Assembly: GCF_040359615.1 (NCBI RefSeq)
Contig: NZ_CP132942.1
Coordinates: 2,604,001 to 2,668,000 of the forward strand
DNA length: 64,000 nt
Direction of reading: 5' to 3'
From: Tunturibacter psychrotolerans
Lineage (GTDB): Bacteria; Acidobacteriota; Terriglobia; Terriglobales; Acidobacteriaceae
Shown piece after piece: positions 26,477-35,434 of the stretch (position 1 is the first letter of the stretch; every line of letters begins with the position of its first letter). A model generated the notes under the pieces. That model was given only the letters and a program-made list of their open reading frames with translations, was not told the origin of the DNA and did not search any database. A program made the translations under genes and the position numbers.

Positions 26477-26884
26477 TTAGCGCTTGCTGTTGAGGTTTAC
26501 TAATGTCTCCCAGGCCGCACGTTCGACACGGTTGTGTAGCAACTTTCCGTCTTCGCGAACGCTCCAGATCGCAGTCCCGGTCAAGCTGATTGGCTGTTGG
26601 TCTGGAGCGGTTCCCATCATGCCGTTGTTCTTGCCCGTGACACGCCACAGTGATGCCACGCGGCTCCCGTCTTCATTTTGGAAGGTCTCCAGGACCTCAA
26701 AGCCAAAGTCATTGATCTTCGATAGAAAGTCCCAGGCCCAGGCGATGAACTTGTCCCTTCCCTTTATCTCAACGCCTCCGGTGGTGATGATCGCATCCTC
26801 CACGACGAAATTTGCGATAGCGTCCGGGTTTCTAGACTTCCATACCGCTGACCAAAAGTCCTCAACGATCTTGACTGAATTCAT
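26477..26884 (-). CDS. SnoaL/NTF2-like small protein
   Basis: A 135-residue protein with the NTF2-like cone fold. It starts with a helix pair NSVKIVEDFWSAVWKSRNPDAIANFVVEDA, followed by GRDKFIAWAWDFLSKI and a curved sheet ending in VERAAWETLVNL. This matches SnoaL-like proteins, which act as small hydrolases/isomerases or ligand-binding proteins. ATG 26884 (MNSVKIV) was taken as start; an in-frame ATG five codons upstream exists. No pathway is suggested by the neighbours. Confidence 0.75.
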   Translation of the reverse strand: MNSVKIVEDFWSAVWKSRNPDAIANFVVEDAIITTGGVEIKGRDKFIAWAWDFLSKINDFGFEVLETFQNEDGSRVASLWRVTGKNNGMMGTAPDQQPISLTGTAIWSVREDGKLLHNRVERAAWETLVNLNSKR

Positions 26885-26988
26885 TCTGTTTCCTTGCATG
26901 TGGCTTCTTGACCCAAGCTGACAGATCTCTCTTTCGCACTCTATTGGATGCTTCCGAACGTATGTTCGATGTGTGTAACGTCCCGCAG

Positions 26989-29900
26989 CTAAGCGCCCTC
27001 AGTAAGCTTCTCCGTCGACTTCGACATCTGCGCGGTCCGCTCCAGCTTGTCCCAGTTGAACGGTTTGCCGTCGATCGCGCGCTTCACCGTCTTGAACAAC
27101 ACAACCGAAAACAGCTGCCGATAGGTAAATCGCTGAATCCAGATGTGGAACAGCAGCCAACCGTCGCCTTTGCTCGCCGGGTGCTTCCTTTCCAAGGCAA
27201 ACGCCAGCGCCGAAGCCGCAAAATCGATCACCAGAAACGCTGCAAAGAAAGCGAGAAGCTTGTAGAAGCTATCTGACGATGCCGTCTCCGGATGAAAGTG
27301 CTTGTCGATAATGTAGTGAAAGATCCCAAGCACGAACATCAGGTCGATCAACGGCGATACCAGCGGCAGAATGATCTGGAAGATCAAAATATTCGGCAAT
27401 GCAAACAGCCCCATCGCGCGGTGTTTGCTGATCGCGCCCTTGTGCTTATAAATGGCTTGCAGAATCCCGAATGACCATCGGAACCTCTGCCGAATCAAAC
27501 CATCCGCATTCACAGGTGCCTCGGTAAATGCAAGCGCCTGGTCCTCGTAGATCACGCAGTACCCCTGCTCCAGCAGGTTCATGGTCAGGTCGGCATCCTC
27601 GGCCACCGTATTCGAGTGGTATCCTCCCCCAGCCTTCACCGGCGCCGTCCGCCACGCGCCGATCGCCCCAGGAACTACCATGACAACATCGAACAAATCC
27701 AGCGCGCGCCGCTCGAAGTTCTGGCTCGTGATGTACTCGAGCGCCTGCCACCGAGTCCACAGGTTTACCCGGTTGCCGACCTTCGCATTACCCGCCACCG
27801 CGCCGATCTTCGGATTCGCAAAGTGCGGCACCAGTCGCGCAATCGCATCATGCGCAATCACCCCATCCGCATCGATGCCGACATACAGCTCTTCATCGAT
27901 CCGCTCCAGCGCATAGTTCAGAGCATCCGCCTTGCCACCGTTCGGCTTGCTCATCACCGTCAGCCGGCCCGATGCAATGTCCGCCGGATACGCCTCGCGC
28001 GCCACATCAAACGTGTTGTCTTTCGAACCATCATCGATCACAATGATGCGAATGTTTTTGTACGTCGACATCATCACCGAGCGAATCGTCCGGACAATGA
28101 CCTTCTCTTCGTTATACGCAGGGATCAGCACTGCAACCCTCGGCTGATACTCCGGCGTCGCAAAGTTCTTCCTCTTGCGGAATCGGTCGATGATCGCAAA
28201 GACGCCGATGATGATCAGCCGCGCACTCATCAAAACATCGCCAACGAAGAACACACCCACCACAAAATAGTGGAAGAAGCTATAGAAGAAGAACGTCAGC
28301 GAATCCGCGCGCGCCTGCCACCGTTGGTGCGGCGTCAACTCTGGCATCACCTCGGCGCGCGTCTTGCCCACCAGCTCCGACACCGGAACGATCTCATAAC
28401 CCCGCGCCTTCAACGCTTCGATCAGCACTGGCAGCGCCGCAATGGTAGCCGAGCGGTCCCCACCACCATCGTGCAACAGAATCACCGAGCCGCGGTTCCA
28501 CGGCTTCGTCTTCATATCCTCAATCTGTTGAAAGACGCTCTCGGTAATCTCCTGCGGAGACTTGCGCGGATGCTCATCCCAATCGTTGGTATCGATCTTG
28601 TTGCCGACGATCACATAACCCAGCCCCTGAATCCGTTCCACTGGGGCAGCCTGGTCGTTCGTATCCGGTTCCTGGTCGATCGAGTACGGCGGCCGAAAAT
28701 AAAGCGGCTGGACTCCGAGCTTCGACGCAAATAGCCGCTCGGTCAGATTCAACTCCAGATCCACCTGCCGGTTCGAGATTTCGCTGATGTCCGGGTGCGA
28801 CCAAGTGTGATTGCCGATCTCATGGCCTTCGCGAAAGACCCGCTGCATCACGCCGACGTAGTCCTCGGCGACTTCGCCGATCATGAAGAACGTACCCTTC
28901 ACGTTGTATTTCTTCAGGATGTCCAGAATCTTCGGCGTCCACTCCGGATCAGGTCCATCGTCGAAGCTTAGCGCCACCTTCTTGTCGTTATAACCATACT
29001 GCTCGACCGTATACGAGAGCGGATACGAGGACATCGACTCCTGCGTTACCATCCGATACTCCATCGGCACCGAGTCGTCGTCGTCCAACGTCACCACGCG
29101 CTCGCCCGTTTGTGGCTTACGCGTGACCCGAAGAATGTCACCCTGACCCTCCGTATCGACGTCGTATCCAGGCTCAACCTGCGCCAACTCCTTCACCGGA
29201 TCCGACTGCAGCGGATGATCCCAGATCTTCCACATCGAGTTGTCTTCCTGCCCAAGCCGCCACAACGCGTACGTCTGTATTCCTAGCGAACGAGCTGCAC
29301 GCATCTGGTTCAAAATTGTTGCGGCATCCAGAAACCAAATCTGATGGCGAACACGAGCATCTTCGTCGTCGTAGGCGAAGTGAACATTCATCGAGTCGTC
29401 GTCGAGATCGATCTGTGATCCGGAGTCCTCCGCAGCCTGCCACGCATCCTGCGTCGAAAGATCGTGGGCGGCGATTACTTTTTCAGGATCCGCCTTCTTC
29501 GCAATCGATTTTTTCGCGCCCTTCCTAACCGCCCGCTCTTCTGGAGGCAACGCCGTAATCCAGTCGTAGCCATAATTGCCCAAGGCACAGATAATCTTTT
29601 CCTTCGGAACGATCTTCAACACGTTCTTCAGGTTGTCGATAAACCAATCCTGCGAGGCGATCGGTCCCGGCGCGCTGTCGGTCTCGTGCTCGTCGTAGTT
29701 CATTAACAGCAGACCATCGGAGTGGTCCGCCATGAACTTCAGATCCCAATCGTCATCCCCCACCGGCGTATTCACGTAGAGTCTAAGATTGCGAGGATGA
29801 AAGTCGTCATACAACGCCGCAATCAACGACCTGAACCCAGGCTGCGCGCTTGTTGGAATCTCTTCAAAGTCCAGCGACAGCCCGCGGTAGGTCGGATTTC

Positions 29901-30552
29901 CTGCCAGGAAGTTGTGAATCTGCTCCACGAAGGCGGCCCGCGCCGCATCGCTTGATAGAAATCCTGCAACCTCCGGCGCCCAAATCTGTCGCCTCGGATC
30001 GTAGTTGTTCACGAGCGGAAAGATATCCAGGTTCACGTGGTTGGCCGTGACCGTTCGCGCAACCTTCCCCTCGCGATCCACCTGGTGTACTCCGGCCTTA
30101 TCCACCACGTCGTACGGACGATTATCCTGCGTGTAGGACACTACCTCACCGGTCGTGCCCACCACATGCAGCCACTCCGGAAACAGCAGGTCGACCTGCG
30201 CAATATGCTGTTTTAGCGAGGAGTAGCTCGCCGGATCGTCTTCCACGTAATAAGCCGCGCGCAGACCTTCGCCCGAGTTCAGGGGAACGTCTCCCGGCTT
30301 CACGTCCGTCTTACGGTGGGCAGATCGATGCAGCTTCTGTCCCGGCTTCAACTGCGGCGTCGTCTGGTTCGCAAGCGCCCGGTAGTTTCGTTTCTGCGTC
30401 CGCAGAAACAGCTCAGGCAACGGCTTCATCCGCATCAGACCAATGACAAAGACAGTCCCTAGCACTAGTCCCAGAAGGGCGAGCACGTCAAAAATTCTGC
30501 GCAGCCGCTTCCAGCGCTTGCGTTGTGGATCGTAGAAGACCTGTCTATTCAT
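26989..30552 (-). CDS. GH18-like / NodB deacetylase / GT2 synthase fusion for an extracellular polysaccharide
   Basis: A 1187-residue membrane protein with three enzymatic modules. After an N-terminal membrane anchor (about 21-40), residues ~95-455 form a GH18-type barrel with the motif RGLSLDFEEIP (Asp228, Glu230). Residues ~520-730 are a NodB polysaccharide deacetylase: SFDDGPDP (Asp531, Asp532), NHTWSHPD (His582, His586) and RPPY (620-623). Two membrane segments (~753-790) lead to a cytoplasmic GT2 processive synthase (~803-1030) with DDGSKDNT, DADG, EDADLT and QRFRW, then further membrane helices. The arrangement joins PgaB-like and PgaC-like activities in one chain, suggesting synthesis, partial de-N-acetylation and trimming of a beta-linked GlcNAc-type polymer. 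The polymer identity is inferred. Confidence 0.9.
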   Translation of the reverse strand: MNRQVFYDPQRKRWKRLRRIFDVLALLGLVLGTVFVIGLMRMKPLPELFLRTQKRNYRALANQTTPQLKPGQKLHRSAHRKTDVKPGDVPLNSGEGLRAAYYVEDDPASYSSLKQHIAQVDLLFPEWLHVVGTTGEVVSYTQDNRPYDVVDKAGVHQVDREGKVARTVTANHVNLDIFPLVNNYDPRRQIWAPEVAGFLSSDAARAAFVEQIHNFLAGNPTYRGLSLDFEEIPTSAQPGFRSLIAALYDDFHPRNLRLYVNTPVGDDDWDLKFMADHSDGLLLMNYDEHETDSAPGPIASQDWFIDNLKNVLKIVPKEKIICALGNYGYDWITALPPEERAVRKGAKKSIAKKADPEKVIAAHDLSTQDAWQAAEDSGSQIDLDDDSMNVHFAYDDEDARVRHQIWFLDAATILNQMRAARSLGIQTYALWRLGQEDNSMWKIWDHPLQSDPVKELAQVEPGYDVDTEGQGDILRVTRKPQTGERVVTLDDDDSVPMEYRMVTQESMSSYPLSYTVEQYGYNDKKVALSFDDGPDPEWTPKILDILKKYNVKGTFFMIGEVAEDYVGVMQRVFREGHEIGNHTWSHPDISEISNRQVDLELNLTERLFASKLGVQPLYFRPPYSIDQEPDTNDQAAPVERIQGLGYVIVGNKIDTNDWDEHPRKSPQEITESVFQQIEDMKTKPWNRGSVILLHDGGGDRSATIAALPVLIEALKARGYEIVPVSELVGKTRAEVMPELTPHQRWQARADSLTFFFYSFFHYFVVGVFFVGDVLMSARLIIIGVFAIIDRFRKRKNFATPEYQPRVAVLIPAYNEEKVIVRTIRSVMMSTYKNIRIIVIDDGSKDNTFDVAREAYPADIASGRLTVMSKPNGGKADALNYALERIDEELYVGIDADGVIAHDAIARLVPHFANPKIGAVAGNAKVGNRVNLWTRWQALEYITSQNFERRALDLFDVVMVVPGAIGAWRTAPVKAGGGYHSNTVAEDADLTMNLLEQGYCVIYEDQALAFTEAPVNADGLIRQRFRWSFGILQAIYKHKGAISKHRAMGLFALPNILIFQIILPLVSPLIDLMFVLGIFHYIIDKHFHPETASSDSFYKLLAFFAAFLVIDFAASALAFALERKHPASKGDGWLLFHIWIQRFTYRQLFSVVLFKTVKRAIDGKPFNWDKLERTAQMSKSTEKLTEGA

Positions 30553-30666
30553 TGAGGAGTAATGGCGACTCTGCGCATGCGGTATCTCTCATCGTATGCA
30601 GGCGAAACCTCCGAGTCAACGCGACAAGCCGATATCTGCGCGCTCCAGCAGTATGATGCAAAAGAC

Positions 30667-32091
30667 ATGACCAAGGGAAAGCTGAGGACAGCTCTGTGGG
30701 TTGCACTCCCCCTCGCGGCAGGGCTCCTCCTGCGCCTCTGGTACGTGGCCCACGCTGGCCGCATCGAAGGCGACACCCTCATCTATGGAGGCATCGCCCG
30801 AAACTGGTTGAAATTCGATGTTTACGGCTTCAGTCTCGGCCCAAACGGCCCCCGCCCAACCCTGATTCGCCTCCCCGGCTACCCGATGTTTCTCGCGGTC
30901 TGCTTTCGTATCTTAGGCTTCGACCGCTACCACCCCATCATGTATCTGCAATCGGCAATCGACCTCTTCACCTGCATATTGCTCTCGGCACTCTCAGGCA
31001 GGCTCTTCGGACGACGAGCCGCACTGGCCGCGCTATGGCTCTCCGCCATATGTCCTTTCACCGCGATCTACGCCGCAGCGCCACTCACCGAGACCCCCAC
31101 GCTGTTTACCATCGCCCTCACCTTCTATAGCCTCGAACGCTGGCGAAGCGCAGGCGCCTGCTACAACCGATGGCTCTGGACGATCACCGCCGCCATGGCC
31201 TACTCCGTTTTATTGCGACCCGAGCAAGGCCTCCTTCCCGCAGCCGTTGTTCCAGCGATGATTTGGATCGTCTGGCAACAACCGAGATACCTCGCACACC
31301 CTTTCCTACCCAAACTCCGCCCTGTCATCGTCGCCGCAATCTGTATCCTCCTTCCGCTCGTGCCCTGGACCATCAGGAACTATCGCACCTTCCACGTATT
31401 TCAGCCTCTGGCTCCACGCAGCGCAACTGACCCCGGCGAGCCCATCCCTAAAGGATTTCAGCTCTGGTATCGCACCTGGGCGATCGACTTCGCCGACACC
31501 GAGCAGGTCTACTGGAACTACGACAGCACCGATCTCGGCATCAGCGATCTCCCCACGCGAGCCTTCGACTTCGAAGATCAATACACCGAAACTGCCGCGC
31601 TCCTCTCCGACTACAACCAGAAAGACAACGCCACTCCGGCCTTCGATCAACGCTTCGAAGCCCTCGCCCAACAGCGCATTCAAGCCCATCCCCTGCGCTA
31701 CTACCTCGTCCTCCCCGCAGCCCGGCTTGCGAACATGTTGTTCCGGCCGCGCCCCGAGATGATGCAGATCGGCCTTGACTGGTGGAACTGGCACGAATAC
31801 CGCGCCAAGACTCTCCTCGCCTACGCCTCCGCGGCCCTCAACCTCGCCTACTTCCTCCTTGGTGGCATCGGCCTCTGGCTCTGGCGAAGACACGGTTGGA
31901 GCCCACACGACGCGCTCGCGGCCGCCATGGTGGGTTTTGTTGTTCTACGCTGCGCGCTCCTGTTCACCCTCGACAACTCCGAACCCCGCTACACCCTCGA
32001 ACTCTTCCCGCTGCTCATCGTTTGGGGAAGCTTCCTCTTTCGCTCCCACTCCGAACAGCCAACAGAGATCAAGCGGAAATCCGCCGCATAG
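30667..32091 (+). CDS. GT39/ArnT-like membrane glycosyltransferase
   Basis: A protein of about 474 residues with ten or more membrane segments, belonging to the dolichyl/polyprenyl-phosphate sugar transferase superfamily (GT-C fold). The first extracellular loop carries the acidic motif GRIEGDTLIYGGIARN, then RLPGYPMFLA, as in this family. A periplasmic loop of about 130 residues follows the central helices. It would move a sugar from a lipid-phosphate carrier to an envelope acceptor. ATG 30667 (MTKGKLRTALW) is preferred over an in-frame ATG 35 codons upstream because the extra region is not hydrophobic or conserved-looking. It is divergent from the GH18/NodB/GT2 gene. Confidence 0.8.
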   Translation: MTKGKLRTALWVALPLAAGLLLRLWYVAHAGRIEGDTLIYGGIARNWLKFDVYGFSLGPNGPRPTLIRLPGYPMFLAVCFRILGFDRYHPIMYLQSAIDLFTCILLSALSGRLFGRRAALAALWLSAICPFTAIYAAAPLTETPTLFTIALTFYSLERWRSAGACYNRWLWTITAAMAYSVLLRPEQGLLPAAVVPAMIWIVWQQPRYLAHPFLPKLRPVIVAAICILLPLVPWTIRNYRTFHVFQPLAPRSATDPGEPIPKGFQLWYRTWAIDFADTEQVYWNYDSTDLGISDLPTRAFDFEDQYTETAALLSDYNQKDNATPAFDQRFEALAQQRIQAHPLRYYLVLPAARLANMLFRPRPEMMQIGLDWWNWHEYRAKTLLAYASAALNLAYFLLGGIGLWLWRRHGWSPHDALAAAMVGFVVLRCALLFTLDNSEPRYTLELFPLLIVWGSFLFRSHSEQPTEIKRKSAA

Positions 32092-32145
32092 CCCAGCACG
32101 CAATCAACGCGTCCGCCAACCGCAACAGCGGCTACACTAGCTCCC

Positions 32146-33360
32146 ATGCTGCAGCCCTATCGCGATCTGTTCAACGCCCGCTTCACCTCAGCCGGATACG
32201 AAGACCTCCTCGCTCGTCTCAGCCGCCGCGCCCGCACCAACATCGAATTCCGCGTCGCCGAAACACCCTGCTTCTTCCCCAAATCCCTCATCGACGAGCT
32301 CGCCCAAACCGGTGCCGCTCTCACCCACCAGCTTCTCGACAACCCCGCCTACATGCAGGCCTCCGAACAGTGTGTCCCCGCGCAGTACCGCATGCCCAAC
32401 CAGAACCCTCATCCCAATTTCATGACCGTAGACTTCGGCCTCGTCCGCAACCCAGACGGCTCTCTGAGCCCGAAGCTCGTCGAACTCCAGGCCTTCCCCT
32501 CCATCTTCGGCTATCAGGACATGCTCGCCCCCCAGTACATCGAAACCTACAATCTCGATCCCACGCTGACCTGGCACCTCGGCGGCCTCAACGAGCAAAC
32601 CTACTGGCAACTCCTCGCCAAAGTCATCCTCAACGACCACGCCCCCGAGAACGTAATCCTCCTCGAGATCGATCCCGCCCACCAGAAGACTCTCCCCGAC
32701 TTCAACATCTACGAGGACAAGCTAGGCATCGCCACCGTCGACATCACCAGCCTCATCAAACACGGCAATCGCCTCTTCTACCTCCGTGATGGCCGCGAGA
32801 TCCCCATCCACCGCATCTACAACCGCGCCATCGTCGACGAGCTCGAGCGCAGAAACATCCAGCTACCCTTTGACTATCGCGACGAGCTCGCCGTCGAATG
32901 GGCCGGCCATCCCAACTGGTACTTCCGCATCAGCAAGTTCTCCCTCCCTTACCTCGACCATCCCTCCGTCCCCAAGGCCGTCTTCCTCGACGACTGGTAC
33001 GCCAACCGCAACCTCTCCGGCCTCCCCGAAGACCGCGAAAAGCTCCTCCTCAAACCCCTCTATTCCTTTGCAGGGAAGGGAATTCACTTCGCTCCCACGG
33101 ACGACGACCTCAACGCCATCCCCGTTGCAGACCGTCACCTCTACCTCCTCCAGCAGCGCGTCTCCTTCGAGCCCGTCATCGACACTCCCCATGGCCCGAC
33201 CCAGGCCGAAATCCGCATCATGTACCTCTGGCCCGACGGCGAAGCCCTCCAGCCGGCCATCGCCCTGGTCCGCCTCGGACGCGGTTTGATGATGGGGGTC
33301 GACCATAACCGCAACCAGCTCTGGGTAGGTAGTTCCGCCGCGCTGTGCCCATTGGAGTAA
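32146..33360 (+). CDS. Unrecognised conserved protein with ATP-grasp-like features
   Basis: A 404-residue soluble protein I cannot place in a named family. The N-terminal half includes CFFPKSLIDELAQTGAAL, MTVDFGLVRNPDGSLSPKLVELQAFPS and LPDFNIYEDKLGI. The C-terminal half has KLLLKPLYSFAGKGIHFAP, which resembles an ATP-grasp glycine loop, then QAEIRIMYLW and RLGRGLMMGVDHN, where ATP-grasp enzymes place metal-binding acidic residues. That suggests an ATP-dependent carboxylate-amine/thiol ligase, but this is inference from short motifs only. It starts 54 bp after the GT39-type gene on the same strand. Codon use is extremely C-rich in third positions. Confidence 0.7.
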   Translation: MLQPYRDLFNARFTSAGYEDLLARLSRRARTNIEFRVAETPCFFPKSLIDELAQTGAALTHQLLDNPAYMQASEQCVPAQYRMPNQNPHPNFMTVDFGLVRNPDGSLSPKLVELQAFPSIFGYQDMLAPQYIETYNLDPTLTWHLGGLNEQTYWQLLAKVILNDHAPENVILLEIDPAHQKTLPDFNIYEDKLGIATVDITSLIKHGNRLFYLRDGREIPIHRIYNRAIVDELERRNIQLPFDYRDELAVEWAGHPNWYFRISKFSLPYLDHPSVPKAVFLDDWYANRNLSGLPEDREKLLLKPLYSFAGKGIHFAPTDDDLNAIPVADRHLYLLQQRVSFEPVIDTPHGPTQAEIRIMYLWPDGEALQPAIALVRLGRGLMMGVDHNRNQLWVGSSAALCPLE

Positions 33361-33445
33361 CCTTGCATTCATAAAAATACTGTCGCAGAGGGAAAGGTGG
33401 GGTAAACTCCACAGTGTCAGTCATTGGCAGTTTTTCGGGTGTTTT

Positions 33446-33808
33446 ATGTCATATCCGCAGTTCAGGCACGGAGGAGGACGAGTGGCTCAGTGGCAAATGC
33501 CAAATGGGGAGAATCCAGTTCGCACGGCGGTACGTTTTCCAATGAGGCTCCCTATTCGGATTCAAACCGAGCAGGGTGAATTGGAAGCGATGACCGAGAA
33601 CATCTCCGCCAATGGGCTCCTCTTTGTGAGTGACCACTTGCCGCGGGTAGACAGCAGAATTGAGTTCACGATAGCGATGCCAGCAGCAGTCATGGGAACC
33701 ACGAACGACGTCACCATACACTGCATTGGCCGTGTCGTACGCCACTATCTGCAGAATGGAACGAAAAAAGCCGCTGCAGTGATCGACGAATATTCCCTAA
33801 AGGCTTGA
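33446..33808 (+). CDS. PilZ-domain protein
   Basis: A small protein (up to 120 residues) composed almost entirely of a PilZ domain, which usually binds cyclic di-GMP. The arginine motif appears as RTAVRFPMRLPIRI and the second motif as ENISANGLLF, matching the (D/N)xSxxG pattern. A GTG at 33482, preceded by GAGGAGG at 33471-33477, may be the true start, giving about 108 residues; the annotated ATG has a poor ribosome binding site. Its stop is 3 bp before the atypical NarL-type regulator, so the two are cotranscribed. Confidence 0.85.
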   Translation: MSYPQFRHGGGRVAQWQMPNGENPVRTAVRFPMRLPIRIQTEQGELEAMTENISANGLLFVSDHLPRVDSRIEFTIAMPAAVMGTTNDVTIHCIGRVVRHYLQNGTKKAAAVIDEYSLKA

Positions 33809-33811
33809 TCT

Positions 33812-34597
33812 ATGACAGTAGTCAATTTTGACCCAATCCGTAGCAACGAAGAGACCCCGGAAGAGGACACGACTCATGCTGCCGGAGTTCGTGTAATCCT
33901 CGCGGATTCGCAGGCGATCTATCGCGTCGGCATGAAGAAGGTCTTTGCGCTCGAAGATGACATCCGCGTCGTCGCCCAGGTGGAAACGCTCCAGAATCTC
34001 TACGCCGCCCTGCAGCGCTACCCCACCGACGTCGTCCTGCTCGAGGGCCAACTCATCTCCGGCACCATCGATGCCGTGCCCGAGCTCGTCCGCCAGGCGC
34101 CCGAAGCCAAGCTCATCGTCCAGGTCACCGAGACCGACGAAGCCAACACCGTCGAGCTCTACCGCCGCGGCGTTCGCGGAGTCGTGCCCCGCTCCATCTC
34201 CCCCGACCTCCTTGTCAAATGCGTCCGCAAGATTGCCGAAGGCGAGACCTGGATCGACAACCAGTCCATCAGCTGGGTCATCGAGGCCTACCGTTCCCAG
34301 GCCACCAACCTCACCGATCCCAAGGTCCAGCCCAAGCTCTCCAAAAAAGAGCTGGCCATCATCAGCTGCATCACCCGCGGCATGCGCAACAAAGAGATCG
34401 CCTACCAGATTGGCACCACCGAACAGGTCATCAAGAACTACCTGCGCAAGGTCTACGACAAGCTCGGCGTCTCCGATCGTCTCGAACTGGCTCTCTACTG
34501 TCTCCACCATGAGCTGCTCAAGAAGTATCTCGTCGATGGCGACCCAGCGATGGCGCCCCACACGGAGCCTTCGCAGCCTCTCCGCGCAAAAATGTAG
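33812..34597 (+). CDS. NarL/LuxR-type regulator with a degenerate receiver domain (paralogue)
   Basis: A 261-residue DNA-binding protein closely related to the one at 23905. The receiver-like domain (GVRVILADSQAIYRVGMKKVF) has glutamate at the phospho-acceptor position (Glu78 in DVVLLEGQL) and VVPRS where the conserved lysine motif should be. A Glu at this place can mimic phosphorylation, so constitutive or protein-regulated activity is likely. The LuxR helix-turn-helix is intact: LSKKELAIISCITRGMRNKEIAYQIG, EQVIKNYLRKVYDKLGVSDRLELALY. It has an acidic N-terminal and a Pro-containing C-terminal extension. The start lies 3 bp after a PilZ gene, which suggests coupling to cyclic di-GMP. Confidence 0.9.
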   Translation: MTVVNFDPIRSNEETPEEDTTHAAGVRVILADSQAIYRVGMKKVFALEDDIRVVAQVETLQNLYAALQRYPTDVVLLEGQLISGTIDAVPELVRQAPEAKLIVQVTETDEANTVELYRRGVRGVVPRSISPDLLVKCVRKIAEGETWIDNQSISWVIEAYRSQATNLTDPKVQPKLSKKELAIISCITRGMRNKEIAYQIGTTEQVIKNYLRKVYDKLGVSDRLELALYCLHHELLKKYLVDGDPAMAPHTEPSQPLRAKM

Positions 34598-34729
34598 TTG
34601 ACCCCAGCGACCCGGTTCTTCTACCTCTTTACTCCCAACCCCAAAAACGCATCACCTGAGCAGGCCTAAAGGGGTCTTGCGTTTCCCATGGGGCTCGCCT
34701 GAATGCTCCCTCGGCTCCTGGCAAAGTAA

Positions 34730-35290
34730 CTATTGATGTGTTGCACCATGTTCGGCGGGCTCCCACAACTCTATCGGATTCTGCTCCGGGTCATGAATCC
34801 TGGCAAACCGCCCATAGGGATACGTTTGTGGGTCAATAGCGACTTCGATGCCTGCGGAGCGAAGCTGCGCCGCCATCTTGTCGAGGTCTCGGACGCGAAA
34901 ATTGAACATCCACATCTGATGTTCATCACCGAAGTATTTACTCGTCATAGAAAACGGTTGAAAGGCAGTAGGACCTGCTTCCGTGTGCCACCCGGAGTTG
35001 GCAGAGTCGCCAGAAACCAATCCCACTCCCAGGTGGCTCCGATACCATTCCGCAAGCGCCTTCGGATCGCGAGCGCGAAAGAACAACCCACCGATTCCGA
35101 GGACTCGCTCCGCAGGCAAGCTCTCGCCTGAAGTCTTTTCACCATGCGAAGGCGCCTGTGCGCCGTCCAAAATCGGTTCCCCAGTGAAATGTTTCTCTGC
35201 CGCTTCAGCCGACGCAGTGCTGCCCTTTACAACCGGCCACCCGCTCGCGCACGCGAGAAAGTAGAGTACCTCACGTCTCCTGATCCCCAT
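34730..35290 (-). CDS. Exported VOC-family protein
   Basis: A protein of about 186 residues with an N-terminal export signal beginning MGIRRREVLYFLACASG, in which an arginine cluster precedes a hydrophobic run. A linker and a VOC domain follow: VLGIGGLFFRARDPKALAEWYRSHLG at the start and ARIHDPEQNPIELWEP at the end, the latter carrying a metal-position Glu. Export of a VOC protein is uncommon, and the twin-arginine-like start might allow folded export. ATG 35290 is taken over an in-frame ATG 12 codons upstream. The substrate is unknown. Confidence 0.75.
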   Translation of the reverse strand: MGIRRREVLYFLACASGWPVVKGSTASAEAAEKHFTGEPILDGAQAPSHGEKTSGESLPAERVLGIGGLFFRARDPKALAEWYRSHLGVGLVSGDSANSGWHTEAGPTAFQPFSMTSKYFGDEHQMWMFNFRVRDLDKMAAQLRSAGIEVAIDPQTYPYGRFARIHDPEQNPIELWEPAEHGATHQ

Positions 35291-35434
35291 CCATAGCTCC
35301 CAGTAGCAAGTCTTTTGTATGAACACAGGCTAGTGGCGTGGATCATGTATTGCAACCTTTATCCCGTCGTATGACAAAGCAAACGCCGCTCTGAAGTCGA
35401 CCCGCCGTCGCGGAAAAGTCTTCAAGACGCGGTC

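Noticed and set aside
27616..28734. 372-codon plus-strand frame
   Set aside because: It is antisense to the GH18/NodB/GT2 fusion, with Arg-rich shadow composition.
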